DNA of 64,000 nucleotides from Anadara kagoshimensis (GCA_021292105.1 CM037871.1:14424196-14488195), one strand, 5' to 3'. Shown: positions 44,656 to 57,790, counted from the first letter of the stretch. Notes: generated from the letters alone by a model not told the origin. Program-made: numbers and translations.

Positions 44656-45679
44656 ATTTATGGCCTTAATAAGCCTAGGCTAGCAATATTCTTGCGCGTA
44701 TTTAAGCAGATTAATGTCACCAGCATTGGTATTTTAATTTAATGTCAACTTCATTAATCGGCTTAATTATTGTTTTATGAAAAATTCAAATCACAGATTA
44801 TATTTATAAATGAGCCAAGGATAAATTCATTATCTTGTTTTTAAAGAGTACCAATCTGGAAGGCAAAATATTCGAAATTAATATTTATTGTTGGGAATTT
44901 TTTTTCGTATTTTATGGTTTTTAATTCCAGTTTGTTAACATTTTACGATCAATAAATAATTGGCGGGAAGTTTTATGTTTGCCGTAATATGAGTTCTATT
45001 TGACTTTTTGTATCCTATTCATAATAAAAGATTAGTGTGTATGTAATCAAATTGGATGGTCCACTTCAAGTTTTTATTAGAAAATTTGAGAAATAGGCCA
45101 ATTTATCTTATATGTCATTGATTATATTTCATCAAAAAGCAATGCCATTCATATTAGATTTTGAAAGAATATATTCTAATTAGATTCTTTATGATGAAAT
45201 TACATTTGTTGGAAGAATCATGTTTGATGTCTAAGTTGTAATGTATAAAGACATTCATTTTTTGGATTTGAAGAACTGCAGTATCTGGCAAGGAAACTGA
45301 CAGTTTCTAATACCTGACAACGTATGATTTATTTAAAGACAGGCGGTAAGAATCACTTTGATCAGTAGGAAAGCCCTTTAAAATTACTCAACGAGAAAGA
45401 CATCTATTACTCTTGATATAAATGGAGTTATGACCTTTTCAAACCCTTGAAAATATATTGGTTTCACAATTTTGATCCAAGCACTAGTAATGAGGAATTG
45501 TATTCCAAAGCGGCCGCCTAGTGCTGTATAATTAAAACTGATATAATATGTTATTAATTGCAAAAGCAATATTAATGTTATAAAATAACATATAATAATT
45601 ATACAACCACATAAATCATGACAGATAACAATATTACTGTTGTAATAAGGTAATGGTATGTCTCCCAGCTGCTTGGAGA

Positions 45680-46077
45680 GACCGCAGTGGCCTAATAGAT
45701 TAGACGCCAGTCTCTCACCGCTGTGAGTTCGAATCCCGCTCATACCACATGTGGGAAAGTGGCCTTTACTGGTTCATCTGATATCAGTATTATTGACTGG
45801 GGGAGTGGTACGCTTGTCTGCTGCGTGTTAACTTGGTTAGCTAGCACCTTAAAGTCGCCCTTAGTGCGCGCTAGTGCAAGGCAGACCATACAACACCCTC
45901 GCACTTCACATGCATAAACGAAATGGTAAAAAGATTAATCCATAGAGATTAATAAAATAATTTTCGGCATTATTGTCAATAGATTAATCCAGAGAGATCA
46001 ATAAAATAATTCTCGTCGCGAATAGCTGAAAAAATGATAATGCGATGTTAAGCAACATTTAACCAACCAACCATTAA
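45680..46077 (+). mobile_element. SINE-A copy 2 with 17-bp target duplication
   Basis: Same head, body and AACC tail as the copy at 6099. A perfect 17-bp duplication TCCCAGCTGCTTGGAGA lies at 45663-45679 and 46078-46094, the mark of LINE-mediated insertion. It carries an internal short duplication near 45930-46010 (ATTAATCC..AGAGAT..AATAAAATAATT twice). The tRNA part is shortened in the anticodon arm. Confidence 0.92.
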
Positions 46078-46512
46078 TCCCAGCTGCTTGGAGATCGCTG
46101 CAATGTCTTTTTATAAGAGATACTGAATTGCATCTTAACAACGTTATACCTTGACTGAGATAGCCAAGAACAATGATAAAAATACCTTCATGTGTCAACA
46201 TAATAGTAAAGAATGAAGATTATTTCTGACACAAATTGCCATAGCAAAAACATAAACGTTTATCACGTGGAACAAAAATAACTAGAAAGCATAAGTGAGA
46301 CTCAAAATACAGTTTCGGACGCACTGAAACAAAGTAGTGTAGGGTTTTGTGCTTCGGGGTTATCATCCTTTGGCTACTATAAGTATCCGTGGTATTTGTA
46401 TCATCTGATCGGATCACTATGTAACGTCAGCGTAGGCGCTGTTGTTCTCGTTTATCTTCCGAATGATTTGATGTTGCTACAGATTATCCATTTGATTTGT
46501 TTTGTTATAATG

Positions 46513-46690
46513 CACACGTGATGAACGTAGCTACCTAAACAGGATGTGCTTACCCTTCCGAAGCACCCTGTCTCACTTCCCTAGTGGAAGCTCACGTGTT
46601 TGACTTAATTTGCGAGTTTCTTAGTTTTTACTTTGTTTTTGGGATTGTGATTTGGACATGCATTAGAATGTTTGTTATTTTTATTAATGC
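46513..46690 (+). mobile_element. R1 3' fragment
   Basis: CACACGTGATGAACGTAGC to GGACATGCATTAGAATGTTTG; the same 3' part, somewhat diverged. Confidence 0.78.
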
Positions 46691-46694
46691 CTGT

Positions 46695-47680
46695 AGATGG
46701 AGGTGACCCATCTATATAAGATCACGTCTTCTCCATTTTCTTGTTTTCACAAAAACACATGTTTGTGTTGTTGTATTTAATATATGTTAAATATAGGATT
46801 TGTTTTCTGTTATATCCCCGTAAACAAAGTTTAGGTTGGTATATAGGAATCACTCAGTCACTAATGGTCAAAATCATTGTCCTACAATGTATCCATATTT
46901 CTTAAATCCATGGGTATATTCTGACCAAACTTGGAAGAAATATACATCAATGTAACGTTAACAATGGTATTGTGTTATACCAATATCAGAGCTTGTCTCT
47001 TGAAAGACAATCCACTGAGTTATTTCCAAATATATGGAAGTAGGAATTGATAGAAACCTGCAACTTGTTTCATAAACCTTTGAAACAAGCTTCACTGCTA
47101 AAGTTCGTTCACTTTTAAATCGGAGAGAAATACTAGTTCATCTCACTACCCTGGTAGCAGTTGACGCGTTTTGCTTAATTTGTCTGTTTTCATAGATTTT
47201 ACTTTCTTTTGGGATTTAAATTCCCATAATGATCGGTATTTTTGTGTTTGAATATTTCTATTTCTGTTGTACTAAAATATTTTATTTAAATAGCATTTGT
47301 AGAAATTCTATGGTTATATTTTGCATATTAAGTGTAAAAATGAAAGAAAACAAGTTTTTATCCTACATGCTTTGGATTTAGGTGATGCGTTAAATGCATT
47401 AACGTCAATAATTTCATCTTATGGGACAAAATCTCAGCTTTGTTAGATATGCATTAACGTTTTTTAGTTAAAAATATTTGCTCTAAGCAAAACATTTGTT
47501 ACAATGTAATTTATTTTCCATTTTAATGTAGAAACAAGTGATACAAACACATAAATTATTTGAAAAAGCTGAGAAAATTTCAAAATTATCATTTAATAAC
47601 ATGTGGAATTTCTGTCGAAGTTATCATACGTTATCAAGCTTGAATCACACCCAAAGCATGCTATTTCATTACTAAAAGAG
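46695..47680. other. no gene seen
   Basis: AT-rich with an old R1 fragment at 47128-47245. No open frame of note. Confidence 0.5.
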
Positions 47681-47682
47681 TT

Positions 47683-47810
47683 GAGTTAAGTAATGTAGTT
47701 TTATGTCCCAGCCAAGAATATTTTACTTATATCGAGAGGTTGCCACCCACAGGCGAAAATATAGATTGTTTTGCCTGTGCGTTGCGCTAATGGTGCACTA
47801 AATTTGAACT
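47683..47810 (-). mobile_element. SINE-B 3' relic
   Basis: GAGTTAAGTAATGTAGTTTTATGTCCCAGCCAAGAATATT, here given as position 47683 onward in part, matches the inverse SINE-B tail. The GCCTGTGCGTTGCGCTAATGG body piece follows and then it breaks off. Confidence 0.6.
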
Positions 47811-48260
47811 TAGTTTTTATAAATTTGCCTGTTTTTACATAATTTCCAAGTATTCAGTTTTCACTTTGCTTTGAGGTTGTGATAATTGACATGAATTGGT
47901 AGAGTATGTATGTTTTTAATAATCTCTGCTCTTTATTTACACACTTTTTGATTTTTTTTTTTACAATTTGATGGTTTTATTTTGTTTGTAAAAGTGATAG
48001 ATACGTAACACTACCCCCCTGAAAATTTCGAAACCTCTACATTGATAATATTTCTCGATATTTACAATTCAATATAAATCACTGCAACAATTTATCCCCA
48101 GAGGCAAAACTAACGAAATGGAACACCGAACAAATCAACTTAACTTTATATCGTATTGATTTTTATAATAATATGGGAATAGTTTAACACTTCAGTATGA
48201 CCTATAGGATATTAATAATATTTACAGAAGGATAATTAGACGTAACTGCTTTTATGTCAA

Positions 48261-48825
48261 TGTACAGTACAGGTCTGTTGAAAGTTTAACACCAAGATAA
48301 CGAATTAGTGCCGAATGTACAGTGCAAACCTGTTGAAAGTTTAACACAAAGATAACGAATTAGTGCCGAATGTACAGTGCAGACCTGTTGAAAGTTTAAC
48401 ACCAAGATAACGAATTAGTGCCGAATGTACAGTGCAGATCTGTTGAAAGTTTAACACCAAGATAACGAATTAGTGCCGAATGTACAGTGCAGATCTGTTG
48501 AAAGTTTAACACTAAGATAACGAATTAGTGCCGAATGTACAGTGCAGATCTGTTGAAAGTTTAACACTAAGATAACGAATTAGTGCCAAATGTACAGTAC
48601 AGACCTGTTGAAAGTTTAACACTAAGATAACGAATTAGTGCCGAATGTACAGTGCAGACTTGTTGAAAGTTTAACACTAAGATAACGAATTAGTGCCAAA
48701 TGTACAGTACAGATCTGTTGAAAGTTTAACACTAAGATAACGAATTAGTGCCGAATGTACAGTGCAGATCTGTTGAAAGTTTAACACTAAGATAACGAAT
48801 TAGTGCCAAATGTACAGTACAGACG
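48261..48825. repeat. 55-bp minisatellite, 10 units, FB1-derived
   Basis: Exact 55-bp period: TGTACAGT starts at 48261, 48316, 48371, 48426, 48481, 48536, 48591, 48646, 48701, 48756 and 48811. Each unit is the terminal part of FB1 (GACCTGTTGAAAGTTTAACAC, then TAACGAATTAGTGCC). Confidence 0.95.
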
Positions 48826-48995
48826 TGCCAAACCCACCGTGACACGGGACCTCGTTTATTTTAAGTTCCCACCCGAAAGAACCATGACTTTCATTTCGTT
48901 ATGCCGAGTGCTTGGCGAAAGAACAGTCACTACCCACTTTCAAGTCTTGGGTCAGACCCGGCCGGGGATAGAACCCATGACCTCCGTTGTTATTA
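48823..48995 (-). mobile_element. SINE-B fragment
   Basis: Inverse SINE-B head and first half of the body (CGGCCGGGGATAGAACCC to the GTGACACGGGACC region). The 3' half is lost where the 55-bp array begins. Confidence 0.82.
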
Positions 48996-49629
48996 GATAT
49001 CAACGACTTGACGTAATGGTGTTTTACGACAATGTCAAGATTTTATCACTACTATTGAAGTAATTATTTAAGCTGTTATTAGGAATCCTGGAGTGGACAG
49101 AAAAATCTATGACCATCGTCAATAGCTGACAAAACTCTCACACTAGAATCCGCCAAAACAACGTTTCGTAGGCGTGTTTTTTTCAATCATTCGGCCACCG
49201 GTGCCAAGTGGGATAAAAATGGACAAATACATTCTTCAAAGCGTTTCAAGGCACAATATAACTCATGTTATCATTTTCAATGGGTATATCATAGTCATGA
49301 ACTTTGGTGTTTTTAAAATGGAACCTGCATGGCATTGCACTTGTATGTCACATTAACCCAAATACAACACTTAACATTCGAATAAAAACATCTAAACTAA
49401 CACGAAATATGAAATTAAAACACTAAGTTGTCACGTCAAAGGCATTATTTTTGTAAATAACTTCATTAAGCAGAATTACGGAATTGCGTGATGAATTATT
49501 GGGAGGAAACACCTTACAAATCCGTTTTGTTGAAAGAATTGAATTCTACTGACAAGAGTTTGAATATGTTCCCTTAATTACTTAGATTACATTTTTCTTT
49601 GCATGTTTGTTGAAATGTGTATATACATT

Positions 49630-50120
49630 ACATGCCTTTTGGAAGTTTGACTCTAAGTTAACAAACTAGAAAAACTGTGAGCCACAAGCTCACAAAAAAT
49701 ACCCCCGCTCTCTCTCTCTCTCCCCCCCCCCCCCCCCCACATAAAAAATCAATCGGATCAAATTTTAAAGAGGAGGTGCTCATCTACATTATAATACAAA
49801 AATTGTGTGAAAGTTTCATGAAAATCAATTGAAGGGTTTAGGAGGAGTTGCGGATAAGAGATAGGTACCCTAAGGTGTAACGGAAGGACGGACGGACACC
49901 CTCATCACTATATACCCCCCCACTTTTTAAGCGGGGGGTATAATTAGTGCCGAATCGGCAGCTCATCTCGGGCGTTCGGTAACTATATCTCGGCAACGTT
50001 TTGGCAGCTGCTGTTTATTTCTCTGCAGCTACGGGCTTTCCATATCTCCGTCACATGACAGGCGTGTCTAGGACTCCTTTTCGTCAGGTCAATGCTCAAC
50101 ATTCAACAGGTCTGTATGGT
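49630..50120. mobile_element. FB1 copy split by FB6
   Basis: FB1 pieces GGAAGTTTGACTCTAAGTTAAC (left) and TAGTGCCGAATCGGCAGCTC to AACAGGTCTGTATGG (right) flank an FB6 element at 49664-49943. Confidence 0.7.
49664..49943 (-). mobile_element. FB6 element
   Basis: Inverse of the 1998 copy: AACTAGAAAAACTGTGAGCC to CACTTTTTAAGCGGGGGGTAT. Contains a (CT)n(C)n run at about 49707-49738. Confidence 0.78.
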
Positions 50121-50124
50121 AGGT

Positions 50125-51100
50125 ATGTCCTATATATGTATATGTTTAGCAAGTTGAAAAATAGCTATGTCTTCTTACATAAACTCAATTTCACAAACTG
50201 TAGAACACATAAATGAACTTAATCTACATGCGAAATTACAAAATAATGTGTTATTTGAACAAATGCATAATGCATGACGGTGAACCTACAAAACTACTTT
50301 TGGACGTTCAAATGAAAAAGAGTTTGTTATATGACAGGTACTTAATAATCAAATGAGAAAGTTTAAATACAATTTAAATTCTCATGTCAATTTCTCTACT
50401 TGGCTGTCTGCTTTTTTAAATTAAATTTTGGTCCCTACACGCAGATATAGCTAGCACTTCAAATGTAATGATTATTGGAATTGTGTAACTCTGAATTCAA
50501 ATCAGAAGTTTGTAATTCTGAATTCAAATAGGGTTTTTATATCTGGTTAACTAAATCATGAAGTGTGTGCTTCAGTAAATGTTTAGAGACCTCAGCTGCT
50601 TCACAATGACATAATGATAATTTGCCTAGTTTTTGTGAAGTTTAAGCGCTTTTAATGAAATGCGTTTGGATTGCTATCTTTGACCATACAGATTTTTATC
50701 TAAACGAATAAATGCACGGGAATCGGGTCCAATTCTTATTATTAAATTTCCTTGGTGGAGGTAAACGTGTTTAACCATGTGCATTAGCCAGTTTCTTGAA
50801 GGTTTTGCTTTGCTTCTGGGTTTTGATTTGAACATTGGTAAGCATGTTTGTTTTTGATTTCGATTAAAAAAATGGAACATTTAATGTCATTTTGACAACT
50901 TAACCCATTATTTGTAAATTAAAAAATTAAACAAAATCATGACTTAGACTTAAAAATGACCCAAAACGCTTACATATATATATGTGTCTGTGTCAACCAC
51001 AAGGTCCAACCTAAAAAGCACCAACCTATCAATCATTCCTGTGAAAAAGTGAGTTACAGATGCACATACGGGAATACATGCTGTCAACCTAATCGAAAGG
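50125..51100. other. no gene seen
   Basis: AT-rich with an old R1 end. The frame 50674-50880 is antisense to that R1 piece. Confidence 0.5.
50743..50860 (+). repeat. decayed R1 3' fragments, scattered
   Basis: TTTCCTTGGTGGAGGTAAACG to GGTAAGCATGTTTGTTTTTG is an old R1 end. Similar old pieces lie at 36590-36720 (+), 47128-47245 (+), 44653-44695 (-), 51105-51200 (-), 56490-56625 (-) and 57400-57480. They are too worn for exact limits. Confidence 0.55.
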
Positions 51101-51219
51101 ATTATGAAAAACAATAATACTTATCCATGTCCGAATCGCAATCCAGAAGCAAATTAACCACTTTGAAACTGACAATTTAGATTAAACACGCGAACTTCAT
51201 GTCTTTTTTATGCTTACAG

Positions 51220-53100
51220 TAAGGAATCGTAGTTTGGCTATTGCTCGGACAAAGGATTTGAAACTCGACAGTTAATTGTTTAGCCTAGTGCCATTTGTGA
51301 ACTGAAACATCATACAATATAAAAATTACAAATTAAGCATCAGACTTTTCATTTGTTTTCCTATTGTATTAAAATCGTTGTTTGTTGGAATAACATTATT
51401 TGATGTCTTAATTTAGAAGTCTGATCTTTGTAATTAGAAATCCATTGTTCCAATCGAGTCTTCTTATGCTAATAATACAGACTTATCGAAGTAACACTTA
51501 GCTTACATTTTGTACGTTAAGGAGTTGAAGCTCCATCGTCTAGTGGCAGAAATATAGATAATTAGTGACCAAAAACCTACAGGAATATAGATATCGATAT
51601 CAACTGCCAGAATAAAGGTAACAAGTTGTTGAGATGAGCTGTTGAATCGACACCAATTCGTTAGGTTAGAGTTAAATTTCCCACATGTCTGTACTCTATA
51701 TGTCATAGAAAGAAATCCTGAAATATGGTAGCAACTTAAGCTTTGAAACATTCAAGTTTAAGTACAGTACAAAAAAAGTCGATCGTTTAACACTTATAGC
51801 GGACAGGAGTGGTAACTAGGCTATTATTCGTTAGCCTAGTATTATTTATAAGTGAATTAAAGCATCAAACATTTGAAAATAACAAACTGAGCATCAGAAT
51901 GTATTACTAACTTCTAAATAAAGACATCAAATAATGATATTCCAACAAACAATTTGTTTTCCTATTGTATTAAAATCACTGTTTGTTGGAATAACATTAT
52001 TTGATGTCTTTATTTAGAAGTCTGATCTTTGTAATTAGTAATCCATTGTTCCCATCGAGTCTTCTTATGCTTATAATACAGATTTGTCGAAGTAACACTT
52101 AGCTTACATTTTGTATATTAAGAAGTCAAAGCCCGATTTTATAGTGCCAAAGATATAAATAACTAGTGACCGAAAACCCACAGGAATAAAGATATCAACT
52201 GCCGAAATACAGGTAACAAGTTATTGAGATTCGACACCAATTCGTTACCATAGAGTTAAATTTCCGACATGTCTGTACTCTAAATGTCATAGAAAGAAAT
52301 CCTAAATTATGACAGCAACTTAAGCTTTGACAAGTTTTGTTCAAGCGGAGTACAGAAAAGTCAATCGTTATACACTGTGATAGCGGAAAGGAATCGTAGT
52401 TTGGCTATTGCTCGGACAAAGGATTTGAAACTCGGCAGTCGTCAAGTGGCAGAAATATGGATAATTAATGACCGAAAACCTACAGTAATAAAGATAGCAG
52501 CTCTCCAATTAAGGTAACGAATTGTCGAGAGAAGCTGTCGATTCGACAGGCCCGTACTCTAATAATATGTCATAGAAAGAAATCCTGAATTATGATAGCA
52601 ACTTAAGCTTTGACATATTTAAGAACAGGTACAGTACAAAAAGTCGATCGTTATACACTGTTAGAGTGGATAGGAGTGGTAGCACGGCTGTTATTCGTTA
52701 ACATAGTGGTATTTATCAGTGAGCTGAAGCATCAAACAATCAAAATAACAAATTCAGCATCAGAATTATCACACTTCTTTCTATACATGTAGTATTAAAA
52801 CTGCTGTGTGTTTATAATTTCATTCTTTGATGTGTTTGAAATGAGGTTTAATGTTTGTTGTGATTGAATATCCACTGTTCTCATCGATTTTTTCATATTT
52901 ATATTTATTATATGTCGTAGAAAAAAACATGAATTACAATAATTATTAGTGGAGCTTTGAAAACATTTAAGTTCAAATACAGAACAGAAAAATCTAAAAA
53001 AAAAACCGTGATGACAGAAAAAGTAGTTTAAGCTCTGCTGTGGATAGCTAGTGGCCACAGGAACCTCTCGCGAGACAAAAACATGTATAATAGCTTAAGA
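51220..53100. repeat. local tandem duplications of an FB1-containing unit
   Basis: AAGTAACACTTAGCTTACATT at 51488 and 52089 (601 bp apart); ATAGAAAGAAATCCT at 51704, 52289 and 52571; GGAATCGTAGTTTGGCTATTG at 51223 and 52389. The units are imperfect and contain FB1 ends. No genes; the frames 51503-51751, 52610-52792 and 52795-53058 fall within it. Confidence 0.75.
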
Positions 53101-53783
53101 AAGCTGTCGAAATAAACCTAACAAGGGGCTGAATAACGCTGACACTAGTCCGTTACCTAAGGACTGAATTCCCCCACAGGTCTGTACTGTGTTTATCCAA
53201 AAAAGTTAAGACACTTTCACTAAAAGAATTTCGTTGATTTTGTTCATATGAAATGCCTAATGAATCTTTGAAATAGAACATGTAGGGCAGAATAAAAAAA
53301 AAGTTTTAAAAGCATCGTATATAATGCAATTGTAAATGTTTGTCTTAGTCTATTTAAATTAGCCATAATTACACTACCTGTTAAGCGCACTCTGAGGTAC
53401 CTTATGCATTTGATATCGCCTTGTGTTAGCTATAAAGTGTTGTTAAACTGTAGTTAAACTTAAACGCAAAAAAACAACATTTTAATGATAGCTGATTATA
53501 AAGGCAAACGACCCTTCTAGTATCAGCTAATTGATCGTACAAATCTAACGATCACTTTCTTCATCCCTTGATGTTTTTAATATTGAAGTTTAATTTGTTG
53601 TGATTAGAAATCCATTGCACTCATGAAGTTTTTTCATTCATAATTATAACTTGGGCTTTGAAAACATTTAAGTTAAAGTACAGTGCAGAAAAGACGAACA
53701 TTTAACACCTTTATGGCAGAAAAAGAAGTTGAAGGTCTGCTGTGGATAGCTTGTCCCCCCCCCAAAAAAAAAAAAAAAAAATA

Positions 53784-55408
53784 AAAACAAGAGGCCCAGG
53801 GGCCACATCGCTCACCTGAGCAACTTGCTAGGTAGAAGCCGAAATGAGTTCAGTATTGAAGTGAGTGCAGGGGAGGGAGGTTTTGTACAAACTGAAATCT
53901 ATACTTCCTACCGATGCTTTTCACTAAACAATTTGTAAGTATTTCTATGTACCGTAAAAGATTGATGTTTCGACAAGCCTCGGCTTATTCCGTTACCTTT
54001 TTCTTACAGCATTTCAACCAATGAAATAATTTTAAAAAAAATTTTCATCATGCAATCTACCAATCTCAAAAGAGAGAAAATGCATAGGCCGAATACTGTA
54101 ATCGGGAAATGGCAAATAGAAATTATAGAATACAGCAGGATTTACATTAAAAATTAGCTTTTAAATACAAGTACAATTAATATATTTCTCATGAACAATA
54201 TATTTAACTTTATATCAAAATACTTATATAAAAGAATACAGCATGGAAAATACACTATTATTTAACCATGATTTGAACAAACTTGAATCTACACTACCTG
54301 AGGATGCTTCCATTTTAATTTGAGCTTTCCTGGCCTAATAGTTTTTGAGGAGAAGATTTTTAAAGATTCTCTCTATATATTCCTGTGTAAAACTTGACCC
54401 CCCTCTTGTGGCCCCACCCTACCCCCAGGGACTATGATTTGAACAAACTTGAATCTACACTACCTGAGGATGCTTCCATTTTAATTTGAGCTTTTCTGGC
54501 CTAATAGTTTTTGAGAAAAAGATTTTAAAAAATTTTCTTTATATATTCCTATGTAAAACTTGATCCCCCTCTTGTGACCACTCCCTACCCCCGGGGACCA
54601 TGATTTGAACAAACTTGAATCTACACTACCTGAGGATGCTTCCATTTTAATTTGAGCTTTTCAGGCCTAATAGTTTTGAGAAGAAGATTTTTAAAGATTT
54701 TCTCTATATACTCCTATGTAAAACTTGATCCCCCTCTTGTGGCCCCTCCCTACCCCGGGGACCATGATTTGAACAAACTTGAATCTACACTACCTGAGGA
54801 TGCTTCCATTTTAATTTGAGCTTTCCTGGCCTAATAGTTTTTGAGGAGAAGATTTTTAAAGATTCTCTCTATATATTCCTGTGTAAAACTTGACCCCCCT
54901 CTTGTGGCCCCACCCTACCCCCAGGGACTATGATTTGAACAAACTTGAATCTACACTACCTGAGGATGCTTCCATTTTAATTTGAGCTTTTCTGGCCTAA
55001 TAGTTTTTGAGAAAAAGATTTTTAAAAATTTTCTTTATATATTCCTATGTAAAACTTGATCCCCCTCTTGTGACCCCTCCCTACCCCGGGGACCATGATT
55101 TGAACAAACTTGAATCTACACTACCTCAGGATGCTTCCATTTTAATTTGAGCTTTTCAGGCCTAATAGTTTTTGAGAAGAAGATTTTTAAAGATTTTCTC
55201 TATATACTCCTATGTAAAACTTGATCCCCCTCTTGTGGCCCCTCCCTACCCCCGGGGACCATGATTTGAACAAACTTAAATCTACACCTCCTAAGGATGC
55301 CTCCACAAAAGTTTAAGCTTTACAGGCCCAATAGTTTTTGAGAAGAAGATTTTTGAAAAATACCAACAAAGTTTCAATAATTCTCAATTATCTCCCCTTT
55401 AAAGAGGG

Positions 55409-55447
<39 letters not shown>

Positions 55448-55495
55448 TAGTGGTGCTTTGTGCCAAATTTGGTTGAAATCTGCCCAGTGGTTCGT

Positions 55496-55534
<39 letters not shown>

Positions 55535-55554
55535 GACGACGACAGACAACGGAC

Positions 55555-55586
<32 letters not shown>

Positions 55587-55606
55587 TGGATCAGGTGAGC
55601 TAAAAA
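53784..55606 (+). mobile_element. 1.8-kb GAGGCCCA element with inner array
   Basis: Starts ACAAGAGGCCCAGGGGCCAC followed by GCTCACCTGAGC, and ends GCTCACTTGAGC...CAGGTGAGCT, so the ends carry similar inverse GCTCACCTGAGC motifs. The 3' part has TTTGGTTGAAATCTGCCCAG, then TGGTTCGTGAGAAGAAG and (CGA)n. This architecture is familiar from many bivalve genomes (from memory). It has no protein-coding capacity and is inserted next to FB1-like sequence that resumes at 55607. Confidence 0.8.
54265..55430 (+). repeat. about 165-bp tandem array with trimeric higher order
   Basis: GATTTGAAC occurs at 54270, 54436, 54602, 54766, 54932, 55097 and 55263. Units 1 and 4, 2 and 5, and 3 and 6 match each other best (a 496-bp super-period). 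The last unit is diverged. Confidence 0.92.
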
Positions 55607-56904
55607 TCAGATGCCAAATAACCATGTGTAACAGCTGCCAATTTTTTTTAAAATAAATCTACCAAGGGGCTGAATAAGGCTGCCAATTCGGCACTAATTA
55701 GTTACCTTAGTGATAAATATTCCACAGGTCTGTAATATACAGTTATAATTATGTTTCTATTAAAGTTAAGGTTATTTCACTAAAAAAATTTAGTAGATTG
55801 ATATAACCGCTAATTTAACGTTTGAAATACCAAGTTGAAGGCAAAATAATTATTCGCAGTTTTAAAAGCATTGTTTATAATGCAATTTGTAAATGTTTGT
55901 CTTATTCTTTCAAATTAGCCATAACTACACGACCTTAACGTCCTCTAAGGTTTCTTACAAATATGATTTCGTCTTGTGCAAGCTATTAAGTGTTGTTAAA
56001 CTGTAGTTAAACTTTAACGTAAAAATGATTTTAATGATAGGTGATAATAAAGGCGAACGAACCTTCTATAATCAGCTGACGGTCGTATAAATCTGACGGT
56101 CACTTCCCGTCGTAAGAATGATTATGGGAAAAAGAGGAAATTATGTCTAGAAGATTTTCTTTGATAATGGTCATTAAATTGTTTTACGCCTGATATACGA
56201 GAAAATACGGATACATAAGGATATTTGCGTCAATAAATCCTTGTTAAAATTCTAAGTTATTGCGTCCGATGGAAGTCTAGATTTTAATTACAGCTGAATT
56301 GAATACACATGACCTTACTTAATTGTAGAGAAAATTAAAGGGCATTCGGATCATACGGGTATATGTACGCAATTTTACACTGTCAGTGTATAGTATGCAT
56401 AGTAAATTAAATAACAACCTTTATTATTTCAACATTTACTTGACTTTATTTGAAAATTTAAGCATTGACACTAATTTAAAATTAAACACGAACATACAAA
56501 TCAATGGCTAAATCATTATCTAAAATTAGATTAAAAAAATGAAACAAATAAAGTTACACATATGAACTTCAACGAACGAAGTGAGGCCGGATGCTGTGGA
56601 TGTGTAGGCACTGATTTATATCCAAGTACTACAACGATTTCATATGTAGTCTTCCGTCATAAATCCTATTCAAAACTGTTACGGAATTATTTGTTTCGGA
56701 TAATCGGAAGTATAAGTCAGGTATAATAAATACATTTGTCAGTGTTTTTTTTATATTTGAATACGATAGCTGGTAATACCGTCAGTATGAAACATAAGTC
56801 GCTAACTACAATTATGTATGGATTTTAGTGTTCCTAGGTTCCTTTGTAAATAGACCGTGAATGTTTTTTATAGATTCATGAGAACATGATCATGATGTAA
56901 TATT

Positions 56905-57000
56905 GAGATATTGCAAGGCTAGGCTAATTAAAACCCTCAAAACGTTCATTGACCAACATCACAATAGTTTTGATAACATTGATGTCCTTGCATCCCAAAC
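56905..57000 (+). pseudogene. R1 coding relic fragment
   Basis: ATTGCAAGGCTAGGCTAATT and the following CTCAAAACGTTC...CATCACAATAG match the R1 coding segment with drift. Cut off where SINE-B begins. Confidence 0.6.
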
Positions 57001-57002
57001 CA

Positions 57003-57315
57003 CTGCAATAGCTCATTTGGTAGAGTGTTCCATAGGTTCGGGACCAAAGACTTGAAAGTGGGTAGTGACTGCTCTTTCATCAAGCATTCGGCATTAGGAA
57101 ATAAAAGTCAAAGTTCTTTCAGATGGGAACATAAAATAAACGAAGTTCCGTGTCGCGGTAGGCGTGACACGATAAAAACAACCCTGCTGTATAAATCAAT
57201 CATTGCAAGCACACAGGCAAAAATAATATTTCTGCATCTTCGCCTATGGCTGGCAATGTCTCGATAGTAAAATATTCTTGACAAGGGCGACAAACACTAT
57301 TACTCTACTCAATTC
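57003..57315 (+). mobile_element. SINE-B, diverged copy
   Basis: Begins CCACTGCAATAGCTCATTTGG with a deletion through the anticodon arm, and ends GGGCGACAAACACTATTACTC. It directly abuts an R1 coding relic at 56905-57000. Confidence 0.8.
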
Positions 57316-57479
57316 AAATTTCCCATGTTATCTTGAATATATATATTTGGCGTTTTAAAGTTCATGTTTTTTCCTCAAATTTGATTACAAACATGAAAGC
57401 GTAACTAACCCTAGCTTACTACAGAAGGTTCTTAATCTTCTGGAACACCCAGTCTTACTTCCCTGGTAGTAGTATAAGT

Positions 57480-57790
57480 GTTTCACTAATCAAAAACAAA
57501 CATACTAATCCATGTCCGAATCACAATCCAGAAGCAATGCAAAAACCTTGGAACTGACAAGTTAGGTTAGACACGTGAACTTCCACCAGGAAATTGAGGC
57601 CGGGTGCTCCGGAATGGTTGGCACCTCCTGTTCAGCTAGCTACACCCGCCACGTGTGTTATCAAAATTGTATGAAATGAACATGGAACTATAAGACGTCA
57701 AATATATCCAGGGCAATCCTGGACACAGAGACATGAAACTTATCAACAATACTGTGATGACGGCCATAAAACTTTTTGAAAATTTGCGGT
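57480..57790 (-). mobile_element. R1 copy, 5'-truncated
   Basis: The inverse R1 3' end starts at AAAAACAAACATACTAATCC (57486) and runs through the CACGTG-bounded block to the KFYGRHH region, where it is cut at 57780. Confidence 0.85.

Larger units (their letters stand above)
53105..56110. repeat. 455-bp duplicated segment around the 1.8-kb element
   Basis: 53105-53560 and 55655-56110 align in order: ACCAAGGGGCTGAATAA-type start, CACAGGTCTGTA, ATAATGCAATTTGTAAATGT-like, AGTGTTGTTAAACTGTAGTT, then CTTCTA(G)TA..CAGCTAA. The GAGGCCCA element lies in between. Confidence 0.75.

Noticed and set aside
45384..45743. 119-residue minus-strand open frame
   Set aside because: Runs across the junction of an R2 copy and SINE-A; composite of repeats.
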